DNA of 37,952 nt from Streptomyces rugosispiralis (GCF_024505145.1 NZ_JANIAA010000063.1:1-37952), one strand, 5' to 3'; positions 15,556 through 25,012 are shown, counted from the stretch's first letter. Made by a program: numbers and translations. Notes: generated by a model not told the origin, from the letters alone.

Positions 15556-16824
15556 GTGCCCACTGCCACCGGTTCGTCCCGTCCACCGCGCAGCGCCGTC
15601 GTCATCGGCGCGGGCATGGTCGGCCTCGCCACCGCCTGGTCGCTGCGGAACCACGGCGTCGAGGTCACCGTCGTGGAGCGGCGCCACCCCGCGGCCGGGG
15701 CGTCCTGGGGGAACGCCGGCTGGCTGTCCCCGGCCCTGACGCTGCCGCTGCCCGAACCGGCGGCGCTCCGTTACGGGCTGCGCAGCCTGGTCTCCCCCGA
15801 GTCGCCCGTCTACATCCCGCCCAGGCCCGACCCCCGGCTCGCCCGCTTCCTGCTCACCTTCACCCGGAACTGCACCCCGCGCCGCTGGCGGGTCCTGGCC
15901 GCCACGTTCGCCACGCTGAGCCGCCATGCGCTGGACGCGTACGACGCGCTCGCGGCGGACGGCGTCGCCGAGCCGACCCGGCCCGCCGAGCCCTGTCTGA
16001 TCGCCTTCCGCACCGCGGCCGAGCGCGCCGCGATGGTCGCGGAGCTGGAGCACGCCCGCGCGGCCGGTTTCACGATCGCGTACGAGCGGATGGACGGGGA
16101 CCGGGCCCGTGCGCTGGAGCCCGCGCTCGGCGACGGCATCGGCGCGGCCATGGAACTCCACGGCCAGCGCTATCTCAACCCCGGGAACTTCGTCCGCGCC
16201 CTCGCCGACGCGCTGCGCAAGCGCGGCGGCGAGATCCTGGAGCGGACGGAGGTGTCCGGTATCCGGGACCTCGGACCGGCGGGCGTGGCCGTCACCACCT
16301 CCGGGGGCCAACTCCGCGCGGACGTCGCCGTCGTGGCCACCGGCGCCTGGCTGGACCCGCTGGTCCGTCCGTTCGGGGTCCGGGTGCCGGTCCAGGCCGG
16401 ACGCGGCTACAGCTTCAGCGTCCCGGCCGAGGGCGCCCCGACCCGTCCCACGTATCTGGCCGCCCAGAAGGTCGTCTGCACCCCGCTGGGCGAGGGCCGG
16501 GTGCGGGTCGCCGGAATGATGGAGCTGGCGCCCGCGGACCGGCCGGTGGACCCGCGCCGCATACAGGCGATCATCGCGGCGGCCCGGCCGCTGCTGCGGA
16601 GCATCGACTGGGACGCCCGCACGGACACCTGGGTCGGCGCCCGTCCCTGCACCCCCGACGGACTGCCGCTGATCGGCCCGACCGGCTCGCCGCGCGTCTA
16701 CGTCAACGGCGGGCACGGCATGTGGGGCGTGGCCCTCGGCCCGCTCAGCGGACGGCTGCTGGCGGACGCCATCGCGACCGGCGCCTCCCCGGCCGAACTG
16801 GCCCCGCTGCATCCGCTGCGCTGA
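15556..16824 (+). CDS. FAD-dependent oxidoreductase, D-amino-acid dehydrogenase-like
   Basis: 422 aa. An FAD-binding dinucleotide fold opens the protein (AVVIGAGMVGLATAWSL, GxGxxG at about 18-23), with the ribose-binding acid in VTVVER. SWGNAGWLSP and the C-terminal ARPCTPDGLPLIGPT...NGGHGMWGVALGP are typical of DadA/DAO-family flavoproteins that oxidise D-amino acids or related amines. GTG 15556 lies 7 nt after GGAAGGAG, so I prefer it to the upstream ATG at 15538. Upstream is an amidase and downstream are an SRPBCC protein and an IclR regulator, perhaps one catabolic cluster. Substrate unknown. Confidence 0.88.
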   Translation: MPTATGSSRPPRSAVVIGAGMVGLATAWSLRNHGVEVTVVERRHPAAGASWGNAGWLSPALTLPLPEPAALRYGLRSLVSPESPVYIPPRPDPRLARFLLTFTRNCTPRRWRVLAATFATLSRHALDAYDALAADGVAEPTRPAEPCLIAFRTAAERAAMVAELEHARAAGFTIAYERMDGDRARALEPALGDGIGAAMELHGQRYLNPGNFVRALADALRKRGGEILERTEVSGIRDLGPAGVAVTTSGGQLRADVAVVATGAWLDPLVRPFGVRVPVQAGRGYSFSVPAEGAPTRPTYLAAQKVVCTPLGEGRVRVAGMMELAPADRPVDPRRIQAIIAAARPLLRSIDWDARTDTWVGARPCTPDGLPLIGPTGSPRVYVNGGHGMWGVALGPLSGRLLADAIATGASPAELAPLHPLR

Positions 16825-16916
16825 TCGGCTTCGGTTCCCGCCCGCTCATGTTTTGGCTGGGCGGTCCCGGAAACCCGCCATGGTGCGCGACGCGACAACG
16901 TCGAAAGGAGTCACCG

Positions 16917-17375
16917 ATGAGCACCGTGCGGGAGTCCGTCGAGGTTGGGGTTCCGCTCCACACCGCGTACAACCAATGGACCCAGTTCACCGAGTTCCCG
17001 AGGTTCATGGAAGGTGTGGATCAGGTCACCCAGGTGGACGATCGCCATAACCACTGGGCGACCTCCATCGCCGGTGTGCACCGGGAGTTCGACACCGAGA
17101 TCGTGGATCAGCTTCCCGACGAGCGCATCGCCTGGCGCACCACCTCCGGTGATGTCCAGCAGCAGGGCCTGGTCACCTTCGAGCCCGTGGACGAGCGCCA
17201 CACCCGGGTCAATCTGGCCCTGGTCTTCGAGCCGAGCGGGATGGCGGAGAAGGCCGCGGACATGACCGGGACGCTCGACCGGCGGGTGAAGGGGGACCTG
17301 CGGAGGTTCAAGGACTTCATCGAGCGGCGCGGTGAGGCGGAAGGCGCCTGGCGCGGCCGGATCTCCCCCGGCTGA
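16917..17375 (+). CDS. SRPBCC-family (polyketide cyclase/dehydrase-like) protein
   Basis: 152 aa forming a START-like helix-grip fold that binds hydrophobic ligands: VRESVEVGVPLHTAYNQWTQFTEFPRFMEGV is the conserved N-terminal strand and helix, with W68 and later W93 in the core. The stand-alone form is very common in Streptomyces and has no known substrate. The start at 16917 is fixed by GAAAGGAG 6 nt upstream. It follows the flavoprotein after 92 bp that include an imperfect CCGCCC/GGGCGG hairpin, so it may be separately transcribed. Confidence 0.9.
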   Translation: MSTVRESVEVGVPLHTAYNQWTQFTEFPRFMEGVDQVTQVDDRHNHWATSIAGVHREFDTEIVDQLPDERIAWRTTSGDVQQQGLVTFEPVDERHTRVNLALVFEPSGMAEKAADMTGTLDRRVKGDLRRFKDFIERRGEAEGAWRGRISPG

Positions 17376-17552
17376 CCTCGAAGAGAACGACCCGCGAGCC
17401 CGCCGCAAGCCCACCAGCCCGCGAGGGGCAAGCCCGCGAGCCCGCAAGTCCGCGAGGGCGCAAGCCCGTGAGGGCGTCGACCCCACCGGTCGGCGCCCTC
17501 GCGCGCGTTTCCGCGCGCGTCTCCGTGGAGATCGGATCCAGCGAGATCAGAT

Positions 17553-17581
17553 CTTGCTCATCCGGTGATATCGGGAGCAAG
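17553..17581. promoter_or_regulatory. Putative IclR-type operator
   Basis: CTTGCTC (17553-17559) and GAGCAAG (17575-17581) form a perfect 7-bp inverted repeat with a 15-nt spacer, ending 8 bp before the start codon of the IclR gene. The location suggests autoregulation. The preceding 17376-17550 holds low-complexity GCAAGCCCGCGAG repeats and GATC-rich sequence. Confidence 0.45.
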
Positions 17582-17589
17582 CTGGATAT

Positions 17590-18372
17590 ATGGCTGCTCG
17601 AACGGCGCCTACGCTGATCTCATCCGTTCAGCGGGCCTTCCGGTTGATGGAGGCAGTGGGCGCGCACGAGGGCGGTGCGCCCGCCAAGCGGCTCGCCCGG
17701 GAGACCGGGCTGCCGCTCGCGACCACGTACCACCTGCTGCGGACAATGGCCCACGAAGGCTATGTGTCCCGGCTGGACGACGGCGGCTTCGTGATCGGCG
17801 ACAAGCTGCGCGCCCTCGAGTCCGGCAGCCGTGAGCAGGTGATGCTCGCCCGGGTCCGGCCCGCCCTGGCCGCGCTGCGCGACGAGCTCTCGGCCGCCGC
17901 GTATCTCACCTTCTACGACGAGGGCGAGATCCGGATCGCGGACATCGTCGACGGCCCGCAGGCGCCCCGGGTCGATCTGTGGGTGGGGTGCGAGGACGCC
18001 GGGCACGCCACCGCGCTGGGCAAATGCGTGCTGCGCGAGCTGGGCGACGAGGCCCGCCACGACTATCTCTCCCGCCATCCGCTCGTCGATCTCACCCCGC
18101 GCACCGTCACCCGCTCCGACGACCTGCTGCGCCGCCTGGACTCCCCGACCGGAAGTCCCCTGGTCGCGGACCTCGAGGAGTACGCCCTGGGCACGGTCTG
18201 CTTCGCGGTGCCGATCTACTACGGCGAGGACCGGCTCGGCTCGCTCGGGATCTCGCTGCGGGCGGACCGGCTGGCCCGGCTGACGGAGCGGGATCCGCAC
18301 CGTGAGCTGTTCCGGACCCACCTGGTGCCGACGGCGAGCCGGGTGAGCAGGAACCTCTCGCTCACTATCTGA
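17590..18372 (+). CDS. IclR-family transcriptional regulator
   Basis: 260 aa. Residues about 8-75 are the winged helix (SSVQRAFRLMEAVGAHEGG...PLATTYHLLRTMAHEGYVSR); residues about 85-250 are the effector domain (LRDELSAAAYLTFYDEGEIRIADIV, GHATALGKCVLREL). ATG 17590 fits the family N-terminus; GGGAG lies about 12 nt upstream, rather far. A dyad directly upstream suggests autoregulation. It is likely to control the adjacent amidase and flavoprotein genes or a distant catabolic target; the effector is unknown. Confidence 0.92.
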   Translation: MAARTAPTLISSVQRAFRLMEAVGAHEGGAPAKRLARETGLPLATTYHLLRTMAHEGYVSRLDDGGFVIGDKLRALESGSREQVMLARVRPALAALRDELSAAAYLTFYDEGEIRIADIVDGPQAPRVDLWVGCEDAGHATALGKCVLRELGDEARHDYLSRHPLVDLTPRTVTRSDDLLRRLDSPTGSPLVADLEEYALGTVCFAVPIYYGEDRLGSLGISLRADRLARLTERDPHRELFRTHLVPTASRVSRNLSLTI

Positions 18373-18474
18373 AAACGCGGGCCTTGCCGAATCTATCGAA
18401 TCGCTGTTTCTCTGGATTAAACGGACACCTTCGGTATCACTTGCCCCCGTGGAGAGAGAGCAGCGAAGCAGGTC

Positions 18475-19590
18475 ATGTTCCCGGCCCGACTCCGCCCGTA
18501 CGACCCGGACCAACCGGACGGCACTGGGCTCATAGGCCCCGCGGTCCCCGTCATCATCATCTGTGGTGTGGCCCTGCTCGCCCTCGTGACCTCGGAGGGG
18601 CTGGCCTGGCTGCCACTGCTCGCCGTCGGCCCGGCGCTCGCCGCCGCCCACTACGGGCCGCACGGAGTGATCCGGATCGGGGTGCTCGCCGTGGCGGTGG
18701 GCGCGCTGCTGGGCACCCAGGGCAACGAATTGATGCGCACCCAGGCGATCATGCTGGCCACGCCCGCCGCCGTGGCCCTGGCGAGCTGTGGGGCCAGCGC
18801 CCTGCGCAGACGCCGTGAGCGGGTACTCGCCGCCGTCCGCTCGGTCGCCGAGGCCGCCCAGAACGCCCTGCTCACACCGGTGCCCGCCCGGGTCGGCCAG
18901 TTCCAGGTGGCGGTCCGCTACAGCGCCGCCGCCGCGGAGGCGCGGGTGGGCGGCGATCTCTACGCCCTGCTGCCGACCCCGCACGGGGTCCGGCTGATCG
19001 TCGGCGACGTACGCGGCAAGGGGCTGCCCGCCGTGAGCACCGCCGCCCTGGTGCTCGGCGTCTTCCGCGAGGCCGCCTACGACGAGCCGAACCTGCTCGA
19101 CGTCGTCGCCAGGATCGAGCGCAGCCTGTCCCGCAACCTGGCGCCCGACGACTTCGTCACCGCCGTGGTCGCCGGATACCCCAGCGAGGGCCGTATGGAG
19201 CTCGTCAACTGCGGACACGCCCCGCCGCTGCTGGTCGGCGAGACCGGGGTCCTCGCCGTCGAGCCCACCCGCCCGGCCCCGCCGCTCGGGCTGGCCTCCC
19301 TGGGCGGCGAACTGCCGAGCCTCCAGGTGGTGCCGTTCGCCGAGGGCGACCAGCTGCTGCTCTACACCGACGGGGTCATCGAGGCGCGGGACCGCGGCCG
19401 GGAGTACTTCCCGCTGCTGGAACGGGTGCCGCGGCACATCTGCGACGAGCCCTCCCGCACCCTCGCCTCGCTCCACGACGAGCTGCTGTCCCATGTGGGC
19501 GGCCGGCTCCACGACGACGCGGCGCTGCTGCTGCTCCGCAAGCCGGTGCTGGGCGCGGTGCGCAAGGCGGTGGACGTGCCGTCGGCGTGA
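18475..19590 (+). CDS. Membrane-anchored PP2C/SpoIIE-type protein phosphatase
   Basis: 371 aa. Membrane segments at about residues 20-45, 48-62, 66-82 and 88-105 are followed by a basic RRRRER stretch and a SpoIIE/PP2C catalytic domain (about 135-360). Metal-binding acids are in ARVGGDLYAL, VGDVRGKG, NCGHAPPLLV and LLLYTDGVIEARD. In Streptomyces such phosphatases typically dephosphorylate anti-sigma-factor antagonists; no partner gene is present here and there is no PAS or GAF sensor domain. ATG 18475 has only a weak AGCAGG upstream. It converges with gdhA. Confidence 0.92.
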   Translation: MFPARLRPYDPDQPDGTGLIGPAVPVIIICGVALLALVTSEGLAWLPLLAVGPALAAAHYGPHGVIRIGVLAVAVGALLGTQGNELMRTQAIMLATPAAVALASCGASALRRRRERVLAAVRSVAEAAQNALLTPVPARVGQFQVAVRYSAAAAEARVGGDLYALLPTPHGVRLIVGDVRGKGLPAVSTAALVLGVFREAAYDEPNLLDVVARIERSLSRNLAPDDFVTAVVAGYPSEGRMELVNCGHAPPLLVGETGVLAVEPTRPAPPLGLASLGGELPSLQVVPFAEGDQLLLYTDGVIEARDRGREYFPLLERVPRHICDEPSRTLASLHDELLSHVGGRLHDDAALLLLRKPVLGAVRKAVDVPSA

Positions 19591-19635
19591 CCGGATGTGC
19601 CGTCGGTGTGACCCGTGGTCGTCCGACCCGCTCAG

Positions 19636-19730
19636 CGGCTCCGACGGATCGGCTCGGACGCCTGCGACGGATGGATCGCCTCGGACGCCTCCGGCGGATC
19701 GGCTCAGCGCCTCCGGCGGCGGACCGGCTC
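19636..19730. repeat. Degenerate GACGGATCGGCTC repeats between convergent genes
   Basis: Four degenerate units of about 22-27 bp (GACGGATCGGCTCGGACGCC and variants) fill the gap between the SpoIIE phosphatase and gdhA, up to the gdhA stop codon. No clear terminator stem is separable from them. Confidence 0.75.
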
Positions 19731-21075
19731 AGACGACGCCCTGGGCGGCCATCGCCTCCGCCACCCGTACGAATCCGGCGGCGTTCGCGCCCAGGGCGTA
19801 GTCGTCGGGGGAGCAGCCATAGCGGTCGGCGGTGGTCCGGCACAGGGTGTGGACCTCGGTCATGACGGCGGCGAGGCGGGCCTCGGTCTGGGCGAAGGTC
19901 CAGCGCTCGCGGGAGGCGTTCTGCTGCATCTCCAGCGCGGAGGTGGCCACACCGCCCGCGTTGGCGGCCTTACCGGGGCCGAAGAGCACATCGGCCTCCC
20001 GGAAGATCTCGATCGCCGCCGGAGTGCAGGGCATGTTGGCGCCCTCGGCCACGGCCAGTACACCGTTCTTGACCAGGGCGATCGCGCTCTGCTCGGTCAG
20101 CTCGTTCTGGGTCGCGCAGGGCAGCGCGACCTCGCAGGGCAGCTCGAAGACCGAGCCGCGGCCGGAGAAGACGGCGCCCGGCTTGGTGTCGGCATAGGCG
20201 GAGATCCGCTGCCGCCGGACCTCCTTGATCTCCTTGAGCAGGGCGAGGTCGATACCGTCCGGGTCGACCACATGGCCGGAGGAGTCGGAGCAGGCCACCA
20301 CCCGGCCGCCGAGCGCGTGGACCTTCTCGATGGCGTAGAGGGCCACATTGCCGGAACCGGAGACGACGACCGTAAGGCCGTCGAAATCCCTCTTGCGGGT
20401 GCGCAGCATCTCCTGGACGAAGTGGACGGTCCCGTACCCCGTGGCCTCGGTACGCGCGGGCGAACCGCCCCAGGAGACCGGCTTGCCGGTCAGCACACCG
20501 GCCTCGAAGCGATTGGTCAGCCGCTTGTACTGGCCGAAGAGATAGCCGATCTCGCGGGCGCCCACCCCGATGTCACCGGCCGGCACATCGGTGTGCTCGC
20601 CCAGATGGCGGTGGAGCTCGGTCATGAAGGACTGGCAGAACCGCATGACCTCGCCGTCCGAGCGCCCCTTGGGGTCGAAGTCCGCGCCGCCCTTACCGCC
20701 GCCGATGGCGAGGCCGGTCAGCGCGTTCTTGAAGATCTGCTCGAAGCCGAGGAACTTCACGATGCCCAGATCGACGCTGGGGTGGAAGCGCAAGCCGCCC
20801 TTGTAGGGGCCAAGCGCGCTGTTGAACTCCACCCGGAAGCCCCGGTTGACCTGGACCTCGCCGTCGTCGTCCACCCACGGCACCCGGAAGACGAGCTGCC
20901 GCTCCGGTTCGCACAGCCGCTCCACGATCCGGGCCTCCAGATACTCCGGATGCGCGCCGAGCACGGGGGCGAGGGCCGGCAGCACCTCGCGCGCCGCCTG
21001 GTGGAACTCGGATTCCCCGGGGTTGCGGTGCACGATCTGCGCGTAGACGGCCTCGATACGGGCGCTGACGTCCAT
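19729..21075 (-). CDS. gdhA: NADP-specific glutamate dehydrogenase
   Basis: 448-aa hexameric-type GDH: 2-oxoglutarate + ammonia + NADPH gives glutamate. The substrate-binding motif GPYKGGLRFHPS and catalytic stretch GGGKGGADFDPKGRSD are intact. The Rossmann domain has VSGSGNVALYAIEKV, with a downstream CSDSSG loop favouring NADP, and the C-terminus has EGANMPCTP and GPGKAANAGGVATSALEMQQN. Length is typical. ATG 21075 has AGAGAGG upstream; longer frames run to 21321 but are not conserved. There is a 374-bp gap to the ABC genes on the other side. Confidence 0.96.
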   Translation of the reverse strand: MDVSARIEAVYAQIVHRNPGESEFHQAAREVLPALAPVLGAHPEYLEARIVERLCEPERQLVFRVPWVDDDGEVQVNRGFRVEFNSALGPYKGGLRFHPSVDLGIVKFLGFEQIFKNALTGLAIGGGKGGADFDPKGRSDGEVMRFCQSFMTELHRHLGEHTDVPAGDIGVGAREIGYLFGQYKRLTNRFEAGVLTGKPVSWGGSPARTEATGYGTVHFVQEMLRTRKRDFDGLTVVVSGSGNVALYAIEKVHALGGRVVACSDSSGHVVDPDGIDLALLKEIKEVRRQRISAYADTKPGAVFSGRGSVFELPCEVALPCATQNELTEQSAIALVKNGVLAVAEGANMPCTPAAIEIFREADVLFGPGKAANAGGVATSALEMQQNASRERWTFAQTEARLAAVMTEVHTLCRTTADRYGCSPDDYALGANAAGFVRVAEAMAAQGVV

Positions 21076-21298
21076 GGGTGGCTGGTGCCTCTCTGTAGGC
21101 TTCTGTCTCATATGCCGGTCCTGTGGGGGTCCAGGATCTTGTCCCCGGCGGGGTTCACCACGGCGGCGCGCCCAGGGAGTCGCCCGCGAACCCGGAAGAC
21201 CGGGAGGGGGAGAGAGCCGCGGAAGGCCGGGGGGAGAGCCGTGGAAGACCGGGGCTTCGGACCGCCGGCGGGCCGCGGCGGACCTGCGGAGATCGAGA

Positions 21299-21322
21299 GG
21301 TGGTGGAGCCAGCTCCACCACC
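21299..21322. promoter_or_regulatory. Perfect 11-bp dyad in divergent promoter region
   Basis: GGTGGTGGAGC and its exact complement are separated by CA, giving a 24-bp palindrome. It lies in the 374-bp gap between the divergent gdhA (start 21075) and the ABC ATPase (start 21450), about 128 bp upstream of the latter. The form suits a dimeric repressor such as TetR. The gdhA-proximal part of the gap has GACCGGGAGGGGGAGAGAGCC-like degenerate repeats. Confidence 0.55.
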
Positions 21323-21449
21323 GGGCCGGAGGGCCGTACCCCTCCCGGTCCGGGACCGCGCTCTCTCCCGCCCGCCCGCGCCCGTTTCTAGCGTTCTTCG
21401 TGACCGGCGGACCCGTTTGTTCCGCCCGGCGCGACAGAGGGGCGGAGAG

Positions 21450-22226
21450 ATGAACCGGCAGTGGCGCGGCCGTACGACGGCCACCGCGGAGCGGACGGGG
21501 ACCTGGCACCATGCGCTGGCCCTGGACGGGGTCACCCGGGAGTACCGGCCGGGGGTCGTGGCGCTGCACCCCATCCATCTGACGGTGCCGCGCGGACGGT
21601 TCCTCGCGGTGATGGGCCCCTCGGGGTGCGGGAAGTCGACCTTGCTGCAGTGCGCCGCCGGGCTGGACCGGCCGACGGCGGGCGCGGTGCGCATCGGCGG
21701 CACGGAGCTGTCCTCGCTGAACGAGGCGGGGCTGACCCGGCTGCGGCGGGAGCGGATCGGCTTCGTCTTCCAGGCGCACCACCTGGTGCCGTCGCTGAGC
21801 GTCGCGGAGAACGTCGCCCTGCCGCTGCTGCTCGGCTGCCACAGCGCCGACGGCCGGGAGCTGCGGGCGCTCGCCGCGGTCGGGCTGGGGGACCGGGGCG
21901 GCGCCATGCCGTACGAACTGTCCGGCGGGCAGAGCCAGCGGGTGGCGATCGCCCGCGCGCTGGTGACCTCGCCCGACATCGTCTTCGCCGACGAGCCGAC
22001 CGGGGCGCTCGACCCCGCCGCCGCGGAGGAGGTGCTGACGCTGCTGCGGCAGGCCGTCGACCGTGACGGCCATACGGTCGTCATGGTCACCCACGACCCG
22101 TTCGCCGCCGCCTGGGCGGACGAGGTGCTGTTCCTGATGCGGGGGAAGCTGGTCCGGCGGCAGGAACGGCCGGAGGCCGCCGACATCCGCCGCGTCCTCA
22201 AGGACCTGGGAGGGCGGACCGCATGA
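21450..22226 (+). CDS. ABC transporter ATP-binding protein (MacB/LolD-like)
   Basis: 258 aa. Walker A is GPSGCGKST (56-64), followed by a Q-loop in FVFQAHHLVPSLSV, the signature LSGGQSQRVAIARAL, Walker B VFADEPTGALD and a switch histidine in VMVTHDPF. This pattern is of the LolD/MacB/FtsE subfamily that pairs with FtsX-type permeases. The start is ATG 21450, 7 nt after GAGGGG. The stop overlaps the permease ATG (ATGA), which implies translational coupling and equimolar synthesis. Export of a lipid, antibiotic or peptide is the usual role; the substrate is unknown. Confidence 0.94.
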   Translation: MNRQWRGRTTATAERTGTWHHALALDGVTREYRPGVVALHPIHLTVPRGRFLAVMGPSGCGKSTLLQCAAGLDRPTAGAVRIGGTELSSLNEAGLTRLRRERIGFVFQAHHLVPSLSVAENVALPLLLGCHSADGRELRALAAVGLGDRGGAMPYELSGGQSQRVAIARALVTSPDIVFADEPTGALDPAAAEEVLTLLRQAVDRDGHTVVMVTHDPFAAAWADEVLFLMRGKLVRRQERPEAADIRRVLKDLGGRTA

Positions 22227-24757
22227 AGGTGGCCGCCCTACTGGCCGCTCGCGCCACTCGTGCCCACCGTAAGGCGTGGATCGCCGTCTTCGCCGCGCTC
22301 GCCCTCACCTCCCTGCTGCTCGGTGCCTTCGGGCTGACCCTCGTCTCGGCCTGGAGCGCGCATCCACGGGTGGAGCGGTACGCCGGGGCCGATCTCGTGG
22401 TGGCCGGCGACCAGACCACCCGCTTCAGCGCGACGTCCCTGGGCGAACGCGAGACCGCGAGCGCCGGGCTCACCGAGCGGGTCCGGATCCCCCGGACGGC
22501 GCTGAGCGTGGTGCGAGGGGTGCCCGGGGTGCGGACGGCCCTGCCCGACGTGGAATTCCCGGTGGGCCTCGCGGGCCGGTCCGCCACCGGCCACCCCTGG
22601 GAGACCGCCCGCCTGGCGTCGTACGCACTACGGACGGGACGCGCCCCGGAGCGTGCGGACGAGGTGGTGGTGGGCCGTGGAGCGGGCCGCCTCGGCGGGC
22701 CGCTGACGCTGCGCGTGGACGGCCGGGACGCGGCGTACACCGTCGTGGGCATCGCCGACGGCCCCCGTACGGCCGTGTGGTTCACCGGAGCCGAGGCCCG
22801 GCGTCTGTCCGGCCACCCGGAGACCCTGGACGCCATCGGGGTCGTCGCCGAACCCGGTACGCACCAGGCGGAGCTGGCCGGGCGGGTGCGGAAGGCCCTG
22901 GACACGGCCGGTGTCACCGACGTCGGGCAGCGCGCGGACGGCGACCCGGCCACCGTGCGCGTCCTGACCGGAAGCGCGCGTGGCGAGGCCGAGTTCCTGG
23001 CCGCCGCGCCCGCCCGTGGCGAGCTGCTGGCGGCGCTCGGCTCGGTGGCCGGAGCCGTGGTCCTCGTGGCACTGCTCGTCGTGTCGTCGACCATCGTCCA
23101 GGCGCTGCGCCAGCGCTCCCATGAACTGGGCCTGTTGCGGGCGGTCGGTGCCACGCCTGGGCAGCTGCGCGGTGCGGTGGGCCGGGAGGTCGGGCGGGTC
23201 GCGGCCTGGGCGGCGCTGGTGGGCGCGGCCGGGGCGGCCCCCGCGTACCTGGGGCTGCGCGCGTTGCTGGACGCGCGGGGTGCGCTGCCCACCGGACTCG
23301 AGCTGACGCTGCCCCCGCTGTTGTGGCCCGCGCCCCTGGTCACCGCCGCCGTCACCGCCCTGGTGGCCCGGCTCGCGGCGCTCATCGGCTGCTCCAGGAC
23401 CGCCAACGCGCGCCCGGCGGAGGCGCTGCGCGAACGGCCGCCCGGCAGGGCACGGGGCATCACCGGTCTTGTGCTGCTCGGCGTGGGCGCGAGTGCGGCC
23501 GGAACGGCCGCCCTCCAGCAGGGCGCGACCGCGGCGGCCGCGGCCGGTGCGGCGGCGGTGACGATGGTGATCGGCTGCGCGGTGCTCGGACCGTGGATCG
23601 CCGAGGGGGCGATGCGGCTGCTCGGCGCCCCGCTGCGGCTGTTCGGACCCGGCGGCCGCCTGGCCGCCGCCAACTGCGCCGCGTCCGCCCATCGGCTGGG
23701 CGCGGCGATCACCCCGATCGTGCTGGTCACCGCGTTCGCCGGGGTGCAGCTCTCCGGGGGCGCGACGATGACCCACGCGGGCGATGCCCAGGCCCGCCAG
23801 GTGCTGCACGCCGATCTCGCGGTGCACGCGGACGGCGGCCTTACGGCCGGTGCGGTGGAGCGGATCCGCGAGCTCCCCGGGGTGCGGGCGGCGACGGAGG
23901 TCGTCCCCGGCACGGTACTGCTGGCGCGCAGCCAGCTCGGCGCGCCGGAACTCGAGCGGCTGCCCGTCTTCGGCGTCACCCCGGAGCGGCTGACGCGCAC
24001 CCTCGACCCGGGCGTGCGGAACGGGGACCTCGCCCGGCTGCGCCCCGGCACCGTCGCCGTGGGCGCCGACCGCGCGGACTCCCTCGGCGCCCGGCCCGGC
24101 TCCACGGTGACCCTGCGGTTCGGGGACGGCCAGGAGGCGCGGCTGCGGGTCGTGGCGACGTACGAACGCTCCATCGCGCTCGGGGACTTCCTCCTCTCCC
24201 GCGATGAGCTGCTGCGCCACACGTCGATGCCCGGCGCGGGACGGATCCTGGTCGCCGCCGCGCCCGATGCCGACCGTAAGGCGCTCACGAAGGCGCTGGC
24301 GCGGGCGGTTTCCGGGGCCCGGGTGGAGCCGGACCCGGCGCCCGTAAAGGGCGAGGCGGCGGGCCAGGCGCTGGCCGAGGTGGTGTCGGTGGCGGTGGTC
24401 GCGGCGATCGGGGCCTTCACGGTGATCGCCGTCCTGAGCACCCTCGCCCTCATCGCCACCGGCCGCCGCCCCGAGCTGCGCCTGCTGCGGCTCGCGGGCG
24501 CGGGCCGCAGCCAACTGCGCCGGATGCTACGGCTGGAGGCGGCGGCCACGGTGGTGACCGGCCTGGTGGTGGGGGCGGTCGTGGCATCCGTACCGCTGCT
24601 GGCCTTCAGCACGGCCATGGCGGGCACGCTGCCGTACCTGCCGCCGGTGCAGGCCGCGGCGATCGTCTCGGTGGTCGTGGCCACCGCGGCGGCGGGCTCA
24701 CTGCCACCGGTGTGGCCGACGCTGCGGGGCCGGTATCCGCGGGCGGCGGGGCGCTAG
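22223..24757 (+). CDS. FtsX-like ABC transporter permease
   Basis: 844 aa with two FtsX (PF02687) modules. The N-terminus has one membrane helix (about 19-42) and a large extracytoplasmic domain (about 45-265), then helices around 275-300, 325-345, 370-395 and 415-470. A second extracellular domain follows, then a final bundle at about 710-830. HELGLLRAVGATPGQLRGAV and RPELRLLRLAGAGRSQLRRML are the paired FtsX cytoplasmic motifs. It overlaps the ATPase gene by 4 bp. It forms the membrane half of a MacB-like exporter or mechanotransmission system. Confidence 0.94.
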   Translation: MKVAALLAARATRAHRKAWIAVFAALALTSLLLGAFGLTLVSAWSAHPRVERYAGADLVVAGDQTTRFSATSLGERETASAGLTERVRIPRTALSVVRGVPGVRTALPDVEFPVGLAGRSATGHPWETARLASYALRTGRAPERADEVVVGRGAGRLGGPLTLRVDGRDAAYTVVGIADGPRTAVWFTGAEARRLSGHPETLDAIGVVAEPGTHQAELAGRVRKALDTAGVTDVGQRADGDPATVRVLTGSARGEAEFLAAAPARGELLAALGSVAGAVVLVALLVVSSTIVQALRQRSHELGLLRAVGATPGQLRGAVGREVGRVAAWAALVGAAGAAPAYLGLRALLDARGALPTGLELTLPPLLWPAPLVTAAVTALVARLAALIGCSRTANARPAEALRERPPGRARGITGLVLLGVGASAAGTAALQQGATAAAAAGAAAVTMVIGCAVLGPWIAEGAMRLLGAPLRLFGPGGRLAAANCAASAHRLGAAITPIVLVTAFAGVQLSGGATMTHAGDAQARQVLHADLAVHADGGLTAGAVERIRELPGVRAATEVVPGTVLLARSQLGAPELERLPVFGVTPERLTRTLDPGVRNGDLARLRPGTVAVGADRADSLGARPGSTVTLRFGDGQEARLRVVATYERSIALGDFLLSRDELLRHTSMPGAGRILVAAAPDADRKALTKALARAVSGARVEPDPAPVKGEAAGQALAEVVSVAVVAAIGAFTVIAVLSTLALIATGRRPELRLLRLAGAGRSQLRRMLRLEAAATVVTGLVVGAVVASVPLLAFSTAMAGTLPYLPPVQAAAIVSVVVATAAAGSLPPVWPTLRGRYPRAAGR

Positions 24758-24869
24758 GGGCGGCCGGGGACGGGACCGGGGACGGGGCTGGGGACGGGCC
24801 GCGTCCGGAGCCAGGGCCGGGGCGGACCGCGACCGCCGTACGGGACACATATCCGGACACCCACGCCAC

Positions 24870-24892
24870 CAGGCCGGACATCCTCCGGCCTG
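24870..24892 (+). terminator. Hairpin after ABC operon
   Basis: CAGGCCGGA and TCCGGCCTG form a perfect 9-bp stem with a 5-nt loop about 110 bp after the permease stop. There is no U-tract. Before it are GGGGACGGG repeats (24767-24800). Confidence 0.45.
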
Positions 24893-25012
24893 TCCGGGAC
24901 AGCGGCTCGCCCTTGCTGAGCCCCGACGGCCGGAGCAGGTTCGTTCCCGATCCGACCAAGAGCCGTGCGACAGCCGTCGCCGACTCCCGAACTCCTGGTG
25001 AGGAGAGCGCAT

